From Flavobacteriales bacterium (lineage in GTDB: Bacteria > Bacteroidota > Bacteroidia > UBA10329): a stretch of 64,000 bases of DNA. Positions 62,679-64,000 of the stretch are shown one piece after another; positions within the stretch are counted from its first letter, which is position 1; each line of letters begins with the position of its first letter. The translations under genes were made by a program, and so were the position numbers. A model generated the notes under the pieces. It was given only the letters and a program-made list of their open reading frames with translations. It was not told where the DNA came from and searched no databases. The stretch lies in the NCBI GenBank assembly GCA_021741075.1, contig JAIOYO010000008.1:18205-82204 (forward strand), read 5' to 3'.

Positions 62679-63963
62679 ATTCATTGCTGCTTTGGATTCG
62701 TTTGGATATTCAAATTCAATCGAAGTGATTTTGGTGGCCGTTAGTGGTGGTGTCGATTCCATGGTTCTGGCATCTCTGATGAATGAAAACGGATTTAAGA
62801 TTGCTGTTGCACATTGCAATTACCAGTTGCGTGGTGCAGATTCTGATTCAGATGAAAAGCTAGTAAGAGATTGGTGTGTCGAAAGGCAGATTCCGTTTCA
62901 TTCAAGACACGTTGCAACACAAGAGTTGGTTGACGCAACCAATGATTCCATTCAAATGGTGGCGAGAAATGCACGCTACGCTTTTTTCTCTGAACTAATT
63001 GAACAACACAGCTATGCAACCACAGCATTGGCACATAATCTGGATGACCGAATTGAATCGCTTCTCATCAATGTCTTACGCGGAACAGGCTTTCGCGGAT
63101 TACAGGGAATGCCATCACAACGAAAAGGGCTGATTCGACCATTGATTGGAATTAGCAAGCAAGAAATCCGAGAGTATGCGAAGGAAAATGAGATTCCGTA
63201 TCGGGAAGACGTTTCCAATTCGGAGACGTACTATCTACGTAATTGGGTGCGTTTGCGTTTGTTGCCAATGCTTAATCAAGCCGACCCTGACGCGTTTTCT
63301 AAACTCAAGGAGCTGACCGAACGGGCTGAAAAAGAGATGTCCCAGTATGAGAAGTGGGTTAATGCTCAACTTTCTGAAATCAGATCAGATAACGGTTTAT
63401 ACATTGATGGAATTCATGGTTCTAAAGCTCCATTCACACTTTTAAAGGAATTTTTGAAGCCAAAAGGCTTCTCTTCAGATCAGGTGTTTGAGGTATTGGA
63501 TATTATGAATTCAGAATCGGGTAGGGAAGTTGTATCCGAAACGCACAAGCTTATAAAGGACCGCACTCAGCTAATTGTGGCGGAAAAGGATTCATCAGAA
63601 GATGAACCTATTCTCCATTTTGAACTTCTGGAAAGAAGTGAGATCAAATCATTTAAAGAATCCAAGAATGTGGCTTTGATCGATGCTGAACTTGTAGGAG
63701 CAGGCAACGTTTGGGCGATCTCATTGAGTTCAATTTTCGTTTTGAGAAAGTGGAGGCAAGGAGACCGTTTCCAGCCTTTAGGAATGAAAGGCTGGAAAAA
63801 GTTGAGTGATTTCTTTATCGATGAAAAACTTTCAATGATTGAGAAGGAGCAAGTGTGGTTGCTTACCAGCGGCAATGAAATCGTTTGGGTGGTTGGTCAT
63901 AGAATCGATGATCGATTCAAGGTTTCCGAAAACACTAAGAAGGTGCTGAAGATTATGGCTTAG
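62668..63963 (+). CDS. tilS: tRNA(Ile)-lysidine synthetase TilS
   Basis: Converts C34 of the tRNA-Ile CAU anticodon to lysidine so that it reads AUA. The 431 residues show the PP-loop ILVAVSGGVDSMVLASL (Ser26-Gly-Gly-Val-Asp-Ser), CNYQLRGADSDSDE, ALAHNLDDRIESLLINVLRGTGFRGLQGM and the C-terminal domain with RKWRQGDRFQPLGMKGWKKLSDFFID. Usual variant is A-H-x-x-D-D (here HNLDD). The gene ends 37 bases before the window edge; nothing further is seen there. Confidence 0.96.
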   Translation: MQSRFIAALDSFGYSNSIEVILVAVSGGVDSMVLASLMNENGFKIAVAHCNYQLRGADSDSDEKLVRDWCVERQIPFHSRHVATQELVDATNDSIQMVARNARYAFFSELIEQHSYATTALAHNLDDRIESLLINVLRGTGFRGLQGMPSQRKGLIRPLIGISKQEIREYAKENEIPYREDVSNSETYYLRNWVRLRLLPMLNQADPDAFSKLKELTERAEKEMSQYEKWVNAQLSEIRSDNGLYIDGIHGSKAPFTLLKEFLKPKGFSSDQVFEVLDIMNSESGREVVSETHKLIKDRTQLIVAEKDSSEDEPILHFELLERSEIKSFKESKNVALIDAELVGAGNVWAISLSSIFVLRKWRQGDRFQPLGMKGWKKLSDFFIDEKLSMIEKEQVWLLTSGNEIVWVVGHRIDDRFKVSENTKKVLKIMA

Positions 63964-64000
63964 GCATCGCGTAGCTAAAAATTCTCTTATAAAAGAAGCA

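Overview
The window is chromosomal DNA from a member of the Bacteroidota, most likely a flavobacterial lineage (Flavobacteriales, Cryomorphaceae/Crocinitomicaceae-like; the family is inference). Evidence: gliding genes in their usual flavobacterial groupings (gldB-gldC; mutY-ssb-gldE-gldD), three secreted proteins with type IX secretion (T9SS) sorting domains, a DUF5686 protein, a 30-residue AURKAIP1/COX24-type ribosomal protein, and repeated Bacteroidota-type promoters (-7 TAnnTTTG, often with a TTTG about 18-22 bases upstream) with few Shine-Dalgarno sequences.

Layout. 1-13.7 kb, minus strand: the division and cell wall (dcw) operon mraZ-rsmH-ftsL-ftsI-murE-mraY-murD-[murD C-domain copy]-[four-helix cassette]-ftsW-murG-murC-ftsQ-ftsA, packed with 1- and 4-base overlaps and running off the left edge in ftsA. 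13.8-15.3 kb, plus: alpha/beta hydrolase and engB. 15.3-21.6 kb: a T9SS type B protein, gldC and gldB (minus), then an outer membrane barrel, nadE and a small lipoprotein (plus). 21.6-26.0 kb, minus: korB/korA and the Fe-S genes nfu and mrp. 26.1-28.5 kb: a methyltransferase broken by one in-frame TGA, a dihaem cytochrome c and a small membrane protein. 28.6-32.7 kb, minus: HU, a TPR protein, bL38-like, rng, trmB, a palindromic element and an alkyltransferase-like protein. 32.7-36.3 kb, plus: mutY, ssb, gldE, gldD. 36.3-43.7 kb: ctaA, recQ, a dolichol-phosphate-mannose-synthase-like glycosyltransferase, a TPR/GT-C-like membrane protein, tatC. 43.8-48.1 kb: DUF5686 protein, lptB, then purS and pssA. 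48.2-56.9 kb: a TPR protein, an acyltransferase, a PorV/PorQ-like barrel coupled to a very large C25 (gingipain-like) peptidase, and a 21-bp repeat array. 56.9-64 kb: lpd, hemH, a T9SS type A protein, a chorismate-binding enzyme and tilS.

Most genes are housekeeping. The unusual signals are: (i) a stand-alone copy of the MurD C-terminal domain followed by a four-helix-bundle gene framed by AT-rich inverted repeats, both inside the dcw operon; (ii) an inverted pair of G/C-rich hairpins spanning ftsW-murG and coding for the tail of one protein and the head of the other; (iii) MraZ-box-like repeats before mraZ and a second set facing the divergent hydrolase; (iv) a 21-bp periodic array whose minus strand reads as a leucine heptad; (v) three hairpins in the leader of the RNase G/E gene; (vi) a 130-bp palindromic element supplying the trmB stop codon. 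I saw no tRNA or rRNA gene, CRISPR array, transposase or phage gene, and no gene-free stretch reaches 300 bases.
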